Source of the DNA: Clostridia bacterium
Lineage (GTDB): Bacteria; Bacillota_A; Clostridia; Christensenellales; Aristaeellaceae
Assembly (NCBI GenBank): GCA_017399225.1
Contig: JAFQEB010000039.1
Coordinates: 1-17,905 of the forward strand
DNA length: 17,905 nt
Direction: 5' to 3'
How positions within the stretch are numbered: the first letter of the stretch is position 1; each line of letters starts with the position of its first letter. The position numbers were made by a program, and so were the translations under genes. This document shows, one piece after another, positions 1 to 6,765 of the stretch. A model generated the notes under the pieces. The model saw only the letters and a program-made list of their open reading frames with translations, ran no database searches and had not been told where the DNA came from.

Positions 1-486
1 GACACCATTGTCACCATCCAGATCGATATGCTGCTGGCCCAAAAGTTCGGCATGGAATACACCGACTCCGACGGCAAGAAGAAGACGCCCTACATCATCC
101 ACCGTACCAGCCTTGGCTGCTACGAGCGTACGCTGGCTTACCTCATTGAGCGCTACGCCGGCGCGCTGCCCCTGTGGATGGCGCCCGAGCAGGTGCGCAT
201 CCTGACCATCACCGAGCGCAGCGACGACTGGGCTTACGAACTCAAGTCCAGGCTGGAGGCCGAAAGTATGCGTGTGGAAGTCGATACCCGCAATGAGAAG
301 ATCGGCTTCAAGATCCGCGAGGCCCAGCTGGAGAAGGTGCCCTACATGATCGTCCTTGGCGACAAGGAGGTCGAGGACAAGGTGGTTGCCCTGCGCGACC
401 GCAAGGGCGGCAACTTCGGCGTGATGAGCGTGGAAGACATGATCGCCAAGCTCCAGCAGGAGATCGACGAGAAGGTACACGACTGA
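1..486 (+). CDS. thrS: Threonyl-tRNA synthetase, C-terminal part (5' end outside window)
   Basis: This is the C-terminal part (about 161 residues) of a class II threonyl-tRNA synthetase, the cytoplasmic enzyme that charges tRNA-Thr with threonine. The frame is open from base 1. The end of the catalytic core is seen in IHRTSLGCYERTLAYLIE: the His belongs to the family's zinc site and the GxxER part is class II motif 3. The anticodon-binding domain follows, with the typical strings PLWMAPEQVRI, DTRNEKIGFKIREAQ and VPYMIVLGDKEVE and the end LQQEI. These closely match the known C-terminus of bacterial ThrRS. A stem-loop terminator lies 12 nt after the stop. Any T-box leader would be upstream of the window and cannot be judged. 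Confidence 0.97.
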   Translation, partial: DTIVTIQIDMLLAQKFGMEYTDSDGKKKTPYIIHRTSLGCYERTLAYLIERYAGALPLWMAPEQVRILTITERSDDWAYELKSRLEAESMRVEVDTRNEKIGFKIREAQLEKVPYMIVLGDKEVEDKVVALRDRKGGNFGVMSVEDMIAKLQQEIDEKVHD

Positions 487-498
487 TTGAATCATCCC

Positions 499-529
499 GG
501 ACGGAGTGTCACAGCTCCGTCCATTTTTG
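499..529 (+). terminator. Rho-independent terminator of thrS
   Basis: Arms GGACGGAG (499-506) and CTCCGTCC (515-522) pair perfectly over 8 bp around an 8-nt loop and are followed by ATTTTTG. The hairpin sits 12 nt after the thrS stop and ahead of the next promoter. Confidence 0.9.
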
Positions 530-564
530 TTGCATCAAATCCTTCAAAACCGGTATGTTCCCCC

Positions 565-593
565 TTGAAATCCTTCCGGGATATGGGTATAAT
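565..593 (+). promoter_or_regulatory. Sigma-A-type promoter for the DUF2461-phosphohexomutase operon
   Basis: The -35 box is TTGAAA (565-570) and the -10 box TATAAT (588-593), with a 17-nt spacer. Transcription should start near 600, about 45 nt before the chosen ATG at 645. Its position overlaps the first part of a longer possible reading frame (ATG at 555), which argues against that upstream start. Confidence 0.85.
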
Positions 594-644
594 GTTGTGT
601 ATGAACAATGTGGGGCAGTCCGCCCTGCAAAAGCGAGGTGCGTT

Positions 645-1340
645 ATGTTCACCGGTTTTCCGGAAGAGACGCTGCAGTTTTTCCTCGATATCCGTTTTCA
701 CAACGACAAGGCGTATTTTGCCGAGCATAAGGCGCGGTACGAAAAGGACGTGAAGGCTGTATTCCATGCCTTCATCGAAGAGCTTGCGCCGCAGATGCAG
801 AAGATCGATCCCCTCATGGAGATCAGGCCCTACAAGTGCCTGGCCCGCATCCACCGGGATACCCGCTTCTCAAAAGACATATCGCCCTTCCGCGATCATC
901 TGTGGCTGTGCTTCCGGCGGGCAGCCGAGCCGAGGGAGGGAAGTGTGAACTTCTTCTTCGAGCTTGGGCCGACGACGCTGGGCTGGGGCATGGGTACCTG
1001 GGGGGAGAATCGTCCGATGATGGATGTTTTCCGCCGCCAGATGGCTGCAAAACCTAAGAAGTATGCGAAGATCATTGAGGGATGCAGGCTTGAAGAGAAT
1101 GACTTCACCGTCTGGAATCAGACGTGGAAGCGCATGGAGGTTCCCACGACGGTTCCTCTGGGCCTGCGCGGCTGGTATTGCTCCCGCGAGGTCTATGTGG
1201 GCAGGGCCCATCCGGATATGAGCAGGATCGGCACCCGGGAGATCCTTGACATCGTCCTTGCGGATTTCAAAACCCTTGCGCCGCTTTACCACCTGCTGAG
1301 GGGTGCATACGATGAAGCGGCGTCCGACCAGAGCGTGTAA
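645..1340 (+). CDS. DUF2461 / TIGR02453 family protein, function unknown
   Basis: A 231-residue protein of the DUF2461 (TIGR02453) family, soluble and without signal peptide or membrane segment. Family features are the N-terminal FTGFPEETLQFFLDIRFHNDKAYFAEHKARYE, the central RIHRDTRFSKDISPFRDHLWL and an aromatic segment around FFFELGPTTLGWGMGTW. Its length fits the family (roughly 210-230 residues). The biochemical role of the family is not known to me and none is assigned. The ATG at 645 is chosen because GAGG (635-638) lies 6 nt upstream and because the alternative ATG at 555 falls inside the promoter. The gene is first in a probable four-gene operon; the next gene starts 40 nt downstream. 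Confidence 0.88.
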   Translation: MFTGFPEETLQFFLDIRFHNDKAYFAEHKARYEKDVKAVFHAFIEELAPQMQKIDPLMEIRPYKCLARIHRDTRFSKDISPFRDHLWLCFRRAAEPREGSVNFFFELGPTTLGWGMGTWGENRPMMDVFRRQMAAKPKKYAKIIEGCRLEENDFTVWNQTWKRMEVPTTVPLGLRGWYCSREVYVGRAHPDMSRIGTREILDIVLADFKTLAPLYHLLRGAYDEAASDQSV

Positions 1341-1380
1341 ACATCAAATATACGACATACCGAACAGGAGGGTTATCAAA

Positions 1381-2892
1381 ATGGATTGGATGAAACTCAA
1401 GAGCGGCTCTGACGTGCGCGGTACTGCAGTGGGTGAGAACCCCAACCTGACGCCCCATATTGCCGCCTGCCTGGGCATGGCATTTGCCAATTTCCTTGCT
1501 GAAAAGCTTGAAAAGCCTGTCGCTGAGATCACCGTGGCCATTGGCCGGGACAGCCGTATTTCCGGTCCTGCGCTGCTGGCGGCAACGGCCGAGGGCGTGA
1601 CGAAGGCGGGTGCGAACGTGCTGAATTTCGGCATGTGCTCCACGCCTGCGATGTACATGTCCATCATCACGCCCGGCTTTGAGCCCGACGGCTCCGTGAT
1701 GATCACTGCCAGCCATCATCCCTATGACAAGAACGGCCTGAAGTTCTTCGTCAAGGAAGGCGGCCTGGACGGCAAGCAGGTCGGCAAGCTGATCGAAATG
1801 GCCAGCGGCTATGATCCTGACGCCGTGGAAGCGACCGGCGTTATCACCGAGAAGCCCTTCCTGCCCACCTACAAGGAGCTGCTGGCGGATCGCATCCGCA
1901 AGGGCCTGGATACCGACGTCCAGAAGCCCCTGCTGGGCCTGCATGTGGTGGTTGACGCGGGCAACGGCGCAGGCGGCTTCTATGCCGAGCTGATGGAGGA
2001 GCTGGGTGCCTGGATCGAGGGCAGCCAGTTCCTGGAGCCCGACGGCATGTTCCCCAACCATGTGCCGAATCCCGAGAACGCGCAGGCCATGGCCTCCATT
2101 TCCGAGGCTGTCAAGAAGGCGGGCGCTGATCTGGGCGTTATCTTTGATACCGACTGTGACCGTGCCGCCGTGGTCGATTACGACGGCAGCGAGATCAACC
2201 GCAACCGCCTTATCGCACTGATCTCCGCGATCCTCCTGGATGAAAAGCCAGGTCAGACCATCGTGACCGACTCTGTGACCAGCGCGGGTCTGAAGAAGTT
2301 CATCAATGACTGGGGCGGAGAGCACTACCGCTACAAGCGCGGCTACCGCAACGTGATCGACGAGGCGATCCGTCTCAACGAAGAAGGCGTCAGCTGCCCC
2401 CTGGCCATCGAAACCAGCGGACACGCCGCGCTGAAGGAAAATCACTTCCTGGATGACGGCATGTATCTGGTGACGGTGCTGATCGTCCGTGCGATGAAGC
2501 TCAAGCAGGAGGGCAAGAACCTGGGCAGTCTGATCGCAGACCTCCAGGAGCCTGTGGAAAGCAAGGAGATCCGCCTGAGCATCACCGCCGAGGACTTCCG
2601 CGAGGCGGGCAAGGTGGCGATCCAGAAGGTGCTGGATCATGCCAATTCTGCGGATGACTGGCACATCGCTCCCGACAACCGCGAGGGCGTGCGCATTTCC
2701 TTCGACCTGGAGGACGGCCTGGACAACGGCTGGTTCCTGCTGCGCCTGTCCGTCCATGACCCGGTGCTGCCCCTGAATGTTGAGAGCGATATCCACGGCG
2801 GCGTCAAGACCATGCTGACGGCCCTGTACAACGTCCTCAAGGATTGCGAGGGCATCAATTTCGAGCCTCTGAAGAAGGCCATCGAGGCATAA
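1381..2892 (+). CDS. Phosphohexomutase (phosphomannomutase/phosphoglucomutase family)
   Basis: A 503-residue cytoplasmic alpha-D-phosphohexomutase, which interconverts hexose 1- and 6-phosphates and so feeds sugar nucleotides for wall and polysaccharide synthesis. The four expected elements appear in order: the phosphoserine loop TASHHP (Ser111), the Mg-binding loop DTDCDR (256-261), the sugar-binding loop ETSGH (344-348), and a C-terminal phosphate-binding segment around 455-469 (RLSVHDPVLPLNVES). The GRDSR motif at 55-59 is also typical. The TASHHP form is the type usually annotated as phosphomannomutase/phosphoglucomutase; the preferred substrate cannot be read from sequence, so no symbol is given. 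The ribosome binding site AGGAGGG (1365-1371) lies 9 nt before the ATG. A weak hairpin follows the stop. Confidence 0.93.
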   Translation: MDWMKLKSGSDVRGTAVGENPNLTPHIAACLGMAFANFLAEKLEKPVAEITVAIGRDSRISGPALLAATAEGVTKAGANVLNFGMCSTPAMYMSIITPGFEPDGSVMITASHHPYDKNGLKFFVKEGGLDGKQVGKLIEMASGYDPDAVEATGVITEKPFLPTYKELLADRIRKGLDTDVQKPLLGLHVVVDAGNGAGGFYAELMEELGAWIEGSQFLEPDGMFPNHVPNPENAQAMASISEAVKKAGADLGVIFDTDCDRAAVVDYDGSEINRNRLIALISAILLDEKPGQTIVTDSVTSAGLKKFINDWGGEHYRYKRGYRNVIDEAIRLNEEGVSCPLAIETSGHAALKENHFLDDGMYLVTVLIVRAMKLKQEGKNLGSLIADLQEPVESKEIRLSITAEDFREAGKVAIQKVLDHANSADDWHIAPDNREGVRISFDLEDGLDNGWFLLRLSVHDPVLPLNVESDIHGGVKTMLTALYNVLKDCEGINFEPLKKAIEA

Positions 2893-2910
2893 TTCACAAT
2901 CGAATGAAAC

Positions 2911-2944
2911 CGGGGCGTGTCCAGCGGGTCACGTCCCGATTTTG
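2911..2944 (+). terminator. Possible weak or intra-operon terminator after the phosphohexomutase gene
   Basis: Arms CGGGGCGTG (2911-2919) and CACGTCCCG (2930-2938) form 9 pairs including one G-U, with a 10-nt loop, followed by only four T residues (ATTTTG). It could reduce rather than stop transcription into the MazG-like gene, or act as a 3' stabiliser. No separate promoter is evident before the next gene. Confidence 0.5.
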
Positions 2945-2960
2945 ATGAAGGAGGCGTCAT

Positions 2961-3293
2961 ATGAACGTCAACGAATATCAGAAGAAGGCGATGAGCTTTC
3001 TCAATCCTGAGCTGTCCGGCCAGCAGGTGCTGCTCAATGGGCTGATGGGTCTGTGCGGCGAATCCGGTGAGGCCATCGACGTCATGAAGAAGCATCTCTT
3101 CCAGGGGCACGAGCTTGATCGGGAAAAGCTGGTGAAGGAGCTGGGCGACGTCGCCTGGTATCTGGCGGAGGCAGCGACTGGCCTTGGCGTGGATTTGTCC
3201 GAGGTGCTGCAGCGCAACATCGACAAGCTGCAGAGTCGCTATCCCGCAGGCTTTGATACGCTCAGGAGCCAGAATCGGACAGAAGAAACCTGA
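2961..3293 (+). CDS. MazG-like nucleoside triphosphate pyrophosphohydrolase
   Basis: A 110-residue all-alpha NTP pyrophosphohydrolase of the MazG-like superfamily, which hydrolyses (d)NTPs to NMP and pyrophosphate and commonly removes non-canonical nucleotides. The metal-binding signature ExxE...ExxD is complete: Glu34 and Glu37 in GESGEAID, then Glu60 and Asp63 in KELGDVAWYL. The single short domain resembles the stand-alone or phage-type MazG-like proteins rather than full-length MazG. AAGGAGG (2948-2954) lies 6 nt before the ATG. The next gene, an ASCH-GNAT fusion, starts 35 nt downstream in the same direction. The exact substrate is unknown. Confidence 0.88.
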   Translation: MNVNEYQKKAMSFLNPELSGQQVLLNGLMGLCGESGEAIDVMKKHLFQGHELDREKLVKELGDVAWYLAEAATGLGVDLSEVLQRNIDKLQSRYPAGFDTLRSQNRTEET

Positions 3294-3327
3294 GGAGCAG
3301 CGCCGTTTGGGCGCGTAAGGAGATACC

Positions 3328-4173
3328 ATGGATCATGTGATGTCTTTGCGTCCGGGGCCTTTTGCGAAGATTGCGGACGGCACGAAGCGCTATGAGCTTC
3401 GGCTGCATGACGAAAAGCGCAGACTGATCGCTGTTGGCGATACGATAACCTTTACCTGCACCGCAGATGAGCGCAATGTTCATACCCGGGTAACGTCGCT
3501 GCACCCCTTTGACAGCTTTGCGGAGCTCTACGCCGCGCTGCCGCTGACGGAATGCGGCTACACCGCGGAGAATGCAGCCTCTGCTGATCCGCGCGACATG
3601 GAGAAGTACTACCCGCCGGAGAAGCAGGCGCAGTACGGCGTGCTGGCGATCGGCGTGGAACGGCTCCGGCTGCCGCTTGCTGCCCTGTCCGGCGAATTTG
3701 CAGTCCGGGAGCTGACTGTCTCCGATATCCCGCAGATGCTCAGGCTTGCAAAGAGCAATCCCCAATACTACGAGCATATGAGGATGCAGCCGGATGAAGA
3801 GAACCTGGCTGAATCCCTGCTGGCGCTCCCGCCCGGCAGAACACCGGCAGACAAACACTTCTTCGGCTGGTTCTGCGGCGGCAGGCTTGTGGCCATGATG
3901 GATCTGATCTGTCGTCACCCGCGGGAGGAGATGGCTTTTATCGGTTGGTTCATCCTTGACGCTGAGTACCAGGGCAAAGGCCTCGGCAAGCGCCTTGCAA
4001 CGGATGTACTGCATATGCTTGGCAGCCAGGGAGTCCGGGAAGTGCGCCTCGGGCGAATCATTGGAAACCCGCAGAGCGAGGGCTTCTGGCGTGCTTGCGG
4101 ATTCCGGGACACCGGATTGAGCTACGATACGGATGGATATACCGTTGTGGTGATGTCCAAAATGCTGACATAA
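3328..4173 (+). CDS. ASCH domain fused to GNAT acetyltransferase
   Basis: A 281-residue two-domain protein. Residues 1-113 look like an ASCH domain, a PUA-like fold associated with RNA or modified-nucleobase binding: SLRPGPFAKIADGTKRYELR, then GDTITF, then the terminal YYPPEKQAQYGVLAIGV typical of small ASCH proteins. Residues about 124-281 are a GNAT N-acetyltransferase: a start VRELTVSDIPQM, the acetyl-CoA pyrophosphate loop in AEYQGKGLGKRLA (QxxGxG form), and FWRACGFRDTG near the end. AAGGAG (3317-3322) lies 5 nt before the ATG. The gene follows the MazG-like gene and ends in a strong bidirectional terminator. The acetyl acceptor is unknown; an RNA- or nucleotide-directed role is inference from the ASCH domain only. 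Confidence 0.85.
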   Translation: MDHVMSLRPGPFAKIADGTKRYELRLHDEKRRLIAVGDTITFTCTADERNVHTRVTSLHPFDSFAELYAALPLTECGYTAENAASADPRDMEKYYPPEKQAQYGVLAIGVERLRLPLAALSGEFAVRELTVSDIPQMLRLAKSNPQYYEHMRMQPDEENLAESLLALPPGRTPADKHFFGWFCGGRLVAMMDLICRHPREEMAFIGWFILDAEYQGKGLGKRLATDVLHMLGSQGVREVRLGRIIGNPQSEGFWRACGFRDTGLSYDTDGYTVVVMSKMLT

Positions 4174-4211
4174 AAAATACGCTGTCTGATTTACACAGAC
4201 AGCGTATTTTT
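4173..4211. terminator. Bidirectional terminator between convergent genes
   Basis: A 16-bp perfect stem pairs 4173-4188 with 4196-4211 around a 7-nt loop. The A-run on one side and T-run on the other make it work on both strands. It begins on the stop codon of the ASCH-GNAT gene and ends 6 nt from the stop of tmcAL on the minus strand, so one hairpin serves both operons. Confidence 0.95.
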
Positions 4212-4217
4212 GTGTGG

Positions 4218-5405
4218 TCAGTCCACGACGGCCACGCCCTGCTGCATGGCAAGACCGGCAGGCAGTCCGGCTCCCAGCGCCCAAAGGTCATAGGCGCGCT
4301 GCTCCAGCTCAAACCAGGGCGCAGCGTCCGTATGGTCCGATGCTTTTGCGATCAGGGGGATGCGGCTGTCGGCCTTCAGATGAGCCAGCAGCGGTCTTGC
4401 CTCCTTGCGGAAGCCCAGCAGCCAGGCTGCGTCAGGCAGGGCTGTTTCCTTGAGGAAGGGTTCGGTCACGCCAAGCAGGGCGTGGGTGGCCATGCGGGAA
4501 AGCCGCGCATAGGGATATCGTCTTGTTTTGGCGGAGAGCAGCAGCTCCTCACGGGTACAGGATGAAGCAGCTGCGGCGTGCAGCCTGGATTCCACCCCCT
4601 CGGACAGATCCGGCAGGGCTGCGTACTCCTCAGCAGCCATGCACCGCAGCCGGTACAGCAGCGCAGCGTCAAGGGCTGCAGGACGATGAATGCGGCCCTC
4701 CCGGGCTGCGTGTGCAAGGATATCATATGCAGATTCCGGCATGGCAGCCTTGACGCTTTGCCAGTCGCCGCGAAGGACGGCGCTCCGGATAGCGGTTGCG
4801 GAGGGGAAGCCCGTCCCCAAGGACGTTTCGTGGTAAGAGGACGTCCGGGGAATGATGACGGGCGTCATCCCCGAATGCAGGCGAAGCAGGGCGCGCAGAT
4901 AGCAGATGGCAAGTGTGCTGTTGGGGCTGCTGAGCAGCCGCCCGGCGCTGGGGAAAGCTTCCTCCGCAGCTTCGGCGAGGGCGGCCGGATAGGGGACGCC
5001 CGCGGATAAGCGTCTCCTGATGCACTGTGCAAAGGCTGCTTCAGGCGATTCCACAAGCGCCGCTGTGCGCATGAGGAGATCCTGATCGGCACATTCACTG
5101 CCGAAGGAGATGTGGGTGCAGCCAAGGGCGTCAAGCAGATGAATGCCGCCGAGCGCGAAATGCTCCGCATCCCGGACGGCCCATGCGGCGGGCAGTGCAA
5201 ACACCGCGTCTGCGCCGCAGGCGAGGGTCATGCGTGCTCGTTCGGAGGGAGAAAGGAGGGCTGCATCGCCGCGCTGCGTAAAGCAGCTGGACATCACGAC
5301 GACCACATAATCCGCTCCGGCTGCTTCGCGGGCAAGCTGCAAATGATGGGCATGCCCCAGGTGAAAGGGATTGTACTCAGCGATGACACCGAGAATGCGC
5401 GGCAT
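4218..5405 (-). CDS. tmcAL: tRNA(Met) cytidine acetate ligase (TmcAL, YlbM family)
   Basis: A 395-residue enzyme of the TmcAL family, which uses acetate and ATP to make N4-acetylcytidine at the wobble base of elongator tRNA-Met. The N-terminal nucleotidyltransferase motif GVIAEYNPFHLGHAHH (residues 6-21) contains the HxGH ATP-binding element. Other family strings are SERARMTLACGADAVFALP, HISFGSE, PNSTLAICYLRAL and GFPSATAIR. Length is close to the Bacillus protein (about 415). A longer form from a GTG at 5429 is possible, but the ATG at 5405 has AAGGAG 8 nt upstream and starts 20 nt after the stop of the preceding thioesterase gene. The two genes form a minus-strand operon. Confidence 0.93.
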   Translation of the reverse strand: MPRILGVIAEYNPFHLGHAHHLQLAREAAGADYVVVVMSSCFTQRGDAALLSPSERARMTLACGADAVFALPAAWAVRDAEHFALGGIHLLDALGCTHISFGSECADQDLLMRTAALVESPEAAFAQCIRRRLSAGVPYPAALAEAAEEAFPSAGRLLSSPNSTLAICYLRALLRLHSGMTPVIIPRTSSYHETSLGTGFPSATAIRSAVLRGDWQSVKAAMPESAYDILAHAAREGRIHRPAALDAALLYRLRCMAAEEYAALPDLSEGVESRLHAAAASSCTREELLLSAKTRRYPYARLSRMATHALLGVTEPFLKETALPDAAWLLGFRKEARPLLAHLKADSRIPLIAKASDHTDAAPWFELEQRAYDLWALGAGLPAGLAMQQGVAVVD

Positions 5406-5425
5406 AGGAAGCTCCTTTCCAGGGG

Positions 5426-6160
5426 TCACTCGATCGGGCGGAGAACGCCGCCGACATCAAAGCTGCGGGCTTCTCCGTGGAAGCCGGAGAAGGAGAAGTC
5501 GTTCCCAAGGCGGCGCAGCTCAGTGCGAACCTCCTGCTCAGGGAGGATCTCCTGGTTGTAGTTGATCGCAAAGGCGGCAAGCTCGCTGCTGCGGAGAACG
5601 TCAATGCCAAGGGCATTGCAGCACCAGTCGAGGTAGCGGGTGTTGTTGACGTGTCCGTTCATGTCCAGATCGGTATATACCGGTGTGCGCAGGGCGCTTT
5701 CCAGCGTGCCTGCGACTTCGCTCACCGTTGCGGGCAGCCCCAGCGGCGGCGTCAGATCGCTGTTGTCAGGCATCAGGTGCAGGACGGGATCGGGCTTGCT
5801 CATGCGGCGCTCGTTCACGTCAAGCAGCACCCACAGGCTGCCGGCGCAGCCAATTTGGCGGCCCTCCTCATCGCGGAAGATGAAATAGCGGGGGAAGAAC
5901 CAGCGGCGGTTGGGCATCGGGAAGGTCTCAATGGTGATCTGCTCGCCGTGCTTTGGATAGCGGGCCATCTGTACCTCGACACGCGTGAGTACCCACACCA
6001 GGTTCTGGTTCAGCAGCATACTGCGGCCTATGCCCAGCAGCTCGGCGTGACCGCCGGCCATTTCCTGCATAAGCTCCAGGATCGCGCTGGGCCGCAGGCG
6101 GGCGTTCAGATCGGTCTGATAAGCGTTGATACGAAAGGTTTCGGTATAAGTTTTCTGCAT
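5426..6160 (-). CDS. Acyl-ACP thioesterase (PF01643 family)
   Basis: A 244-residue acyl-[acyl-carrier-protein] thioesterase of the FatA-like family, a cytoplasmic double hot-dog enzyme that releases free fatty acids from acyl-ACP. The N-terminal hot-dog begins near YTETFRINAYQTDLNARLRPS with LELMQEMAGGHAE and the helix-strand NLVWVLTRVEVQMARYP. The second hot-dog carries the active-site region TDLDMNGHVNNTRYLDW (163-179), matching the Asp/Asn/His arrangement of plant and bacterial acyl-ACP thioesterases. Length fits bacterial members (about 240-250). The ribosome binding site AGGAGG lies 6 nt before the ATG. The gene is first in the operon with tmcAL and has its own promoter at 6217-6245. Chain-length preference cannot be read from sequence. 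Confidence 0.93.
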   Translation of the reverse strand: MQKTYTETFRINAYQTDLNARLRPSAILELMQEMAGGHAELLGIGRSMLLNQNLVWVLTRVEVQMARYPKHGEQITIETFPMPNRRWFFPRYFIFRDEEGRQIGCAGSLWVLLDVNERRMSKPDPVLHLMPDNSDLTPPLGLPATVSEVAGTLESALRTPVYTDLDMNGHVNNTRYLDWCCNALGIDVLRSSELAAFAINYNQEILPEQEVRTELRRLGNDFSFSGFHGEARSFDVGGVLRPIE

Positions 6161-6216
6161 AAGGCGCCTCCTGAAATAAGTGCCGGTCGATAATAGAAGG
6201 ATCGGCGCATGAGAAC

Positions 6217-6245
6217 ATTATAAGGCAATTTGAGGCCGCAGGCAA
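6217..6245 (-). promoter_or_regulatory. Promoter for the thioesterase-tmcAL operon
   Basis: On the minus strand, TTGCCT (6240-6245) and TATAAT (6217-6222) are separated by 17 nt. The start of transcription would be near 6210, about 50 nt before the thioesterase ATG. Confidence 0.75.
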
Positions 6246-6276
6246 GAGCGAGGGCATCAAAAACAGCACAGATGCA

Positions 6277-6310
6277 TAAGAAAACTGCGGACGAAAACCC
6301 GCCCGCAGTT
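6277..6310 (-). terminator. Terminator of the abrB-like gene
   Basis: On the minus strand an 11-bp stem with one G-U pair (6300-6310 with 6283-6293) encloses a 6-nt loop and is followed by a T-rich run (TTCTT). It lies 15 nt after the stop of the AbrB-type gene. Confidence 0.88.
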
Positions 6311-6325
6311 GATTTGTCTTGCGTA

Positions 6326-6580
6326 TTACTTGCTCTGCTCGCTGAGCTCAGAGAGGCAGCTTTTGCAGATCAGCTTGCCCTTGTAGGGGATGACGTCGCG
6401 TGCGTCTGCGCAGAAAATGCAGCAGGGATGATACTTCTTCAGCACGATGCGATCATCCTCCACAAAGATCTCAAGCATGTCCTTCACGCCGATATCCATG
6501 GTTCTGCGCAGCTCAATGGGCAGTACGATGCGGCCCAGCGTATCCAGCTGACGTACGACGCCTGTAGATTTCATAGCCAT
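6326..6580 (-). CDS. AbrB/SpoVT-type transcriptional regulator with Cys4 C-terminus
   Basis: An 84-residue DNA-binding regulator. Residues 3-48 form an AbrB/SpoVT swapped-hairpin domain (KSTGVVRQLDTLGRIVLPIELRR, then MLEIFVEDDRIVLKKY), which acts as a dimer or tetramer in transition-state and sporulation regulation. The C-terminal 34 residues carry CxxC (54-57) and CxxC (72-75) separated by 14 residues, a possible small zinc ribbon, with a further Cys53. GGGAGG precedes the ATG at 6580; an in-frame ATG at 6574 is an alternative. The gene is a single minus-strand unit with its own promoter and terminator, and an inverted repeat lies in its leader. It is divergent from spmA, so it may act on that gene too (inference). 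Confidence 0.92.
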   Translation of the reverse strand: MAMKSTGVVRQLDTLGRIVLPIELRRTMDIGVKDMLEIFVEDDRIVLKKYHPCCIFCADARDVIPYKGKLICKSCLSELSEQSK

Positions 6581-6601
6581 AAACAGTCCTCCCGAACTAT
6601 T

Positions 6602-6623
6602 GTAAAGGTCAATATAACTTTAC
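6602..6623. promoter_or_regulatory. Inverted repeat in the abrB-like leader (possible operator)
   Basis: GTAAAG (6602-6607) and CTTTAC (6618-6623) form a 6-bp inverted repeat around an AT-rich 10-nt centre. It lies just downstream of the predicted transcription start of the AbrB-type gene, where autorepressor sites are common. AbrB-type proteins favour AT-rich DNA, so autoregulation is plausible but not shown. Confidence 0.4.
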
Positions 6624-6634
6624 TGACGTGATTC

Positions 6635-6663
6635 ATTTTAGCAAAAGACGTAAACTCTGTCAA
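6635..6663 (-). promoter_or_regulatory. Strong sigma-A promoter of the abrB-like gene
   Basis: On the minus strand the -35 box is a perfect TTGACA (6658-6663) and the -10 box TAAAAT (6635-6640), with a 17-nt spacer. The expected start of transcription is near 6628, about 48 nt before the ATG. Confidence 0.88.
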
Positions 6664-6680
6664 GCAGAATTTTATATTTA

Positions 6681-6688
6681 CATACAAG
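6681..6688 (+). promoter_or_regulatory. Possible sigma-E-type -10 element upstream of spmA
   Basis: CATACAAG resembles the sigma-E -10 element CATACAnT and lies 78 nt before the spmA ATG. SpmA/SpmB are sporulation proteins and sigma-E control is known in Bacillus. No convincing sigma-E -35 element is seen at the right distance, so this is a weak call. Confidence 0.25.
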
Positions 6689-6765
6689 AAAAAATGATGA
6701 TAACAACATAGATGAAAAGCATAATTGGGGAAGAACCAGAACGGGTTGCAGAGAGGGGCAAGAGA

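Noticed and set aside
1267..2796. A 509-codon open frame on the minus strand opposite the phosphohexomutase gene
   Set aside because: It is a shadow frame created by the strong codon bias of the real gene, with no ribosome binding site and a low-complexity product. The plus-strand gene has full family motifs.
4095..5009. Plus-strand open frames opposite tmcAL
   Set aside because: The tmcAL frame has clear motifs, start and terminator; the opposite frames have no ribosome binding site or recognisable domains.
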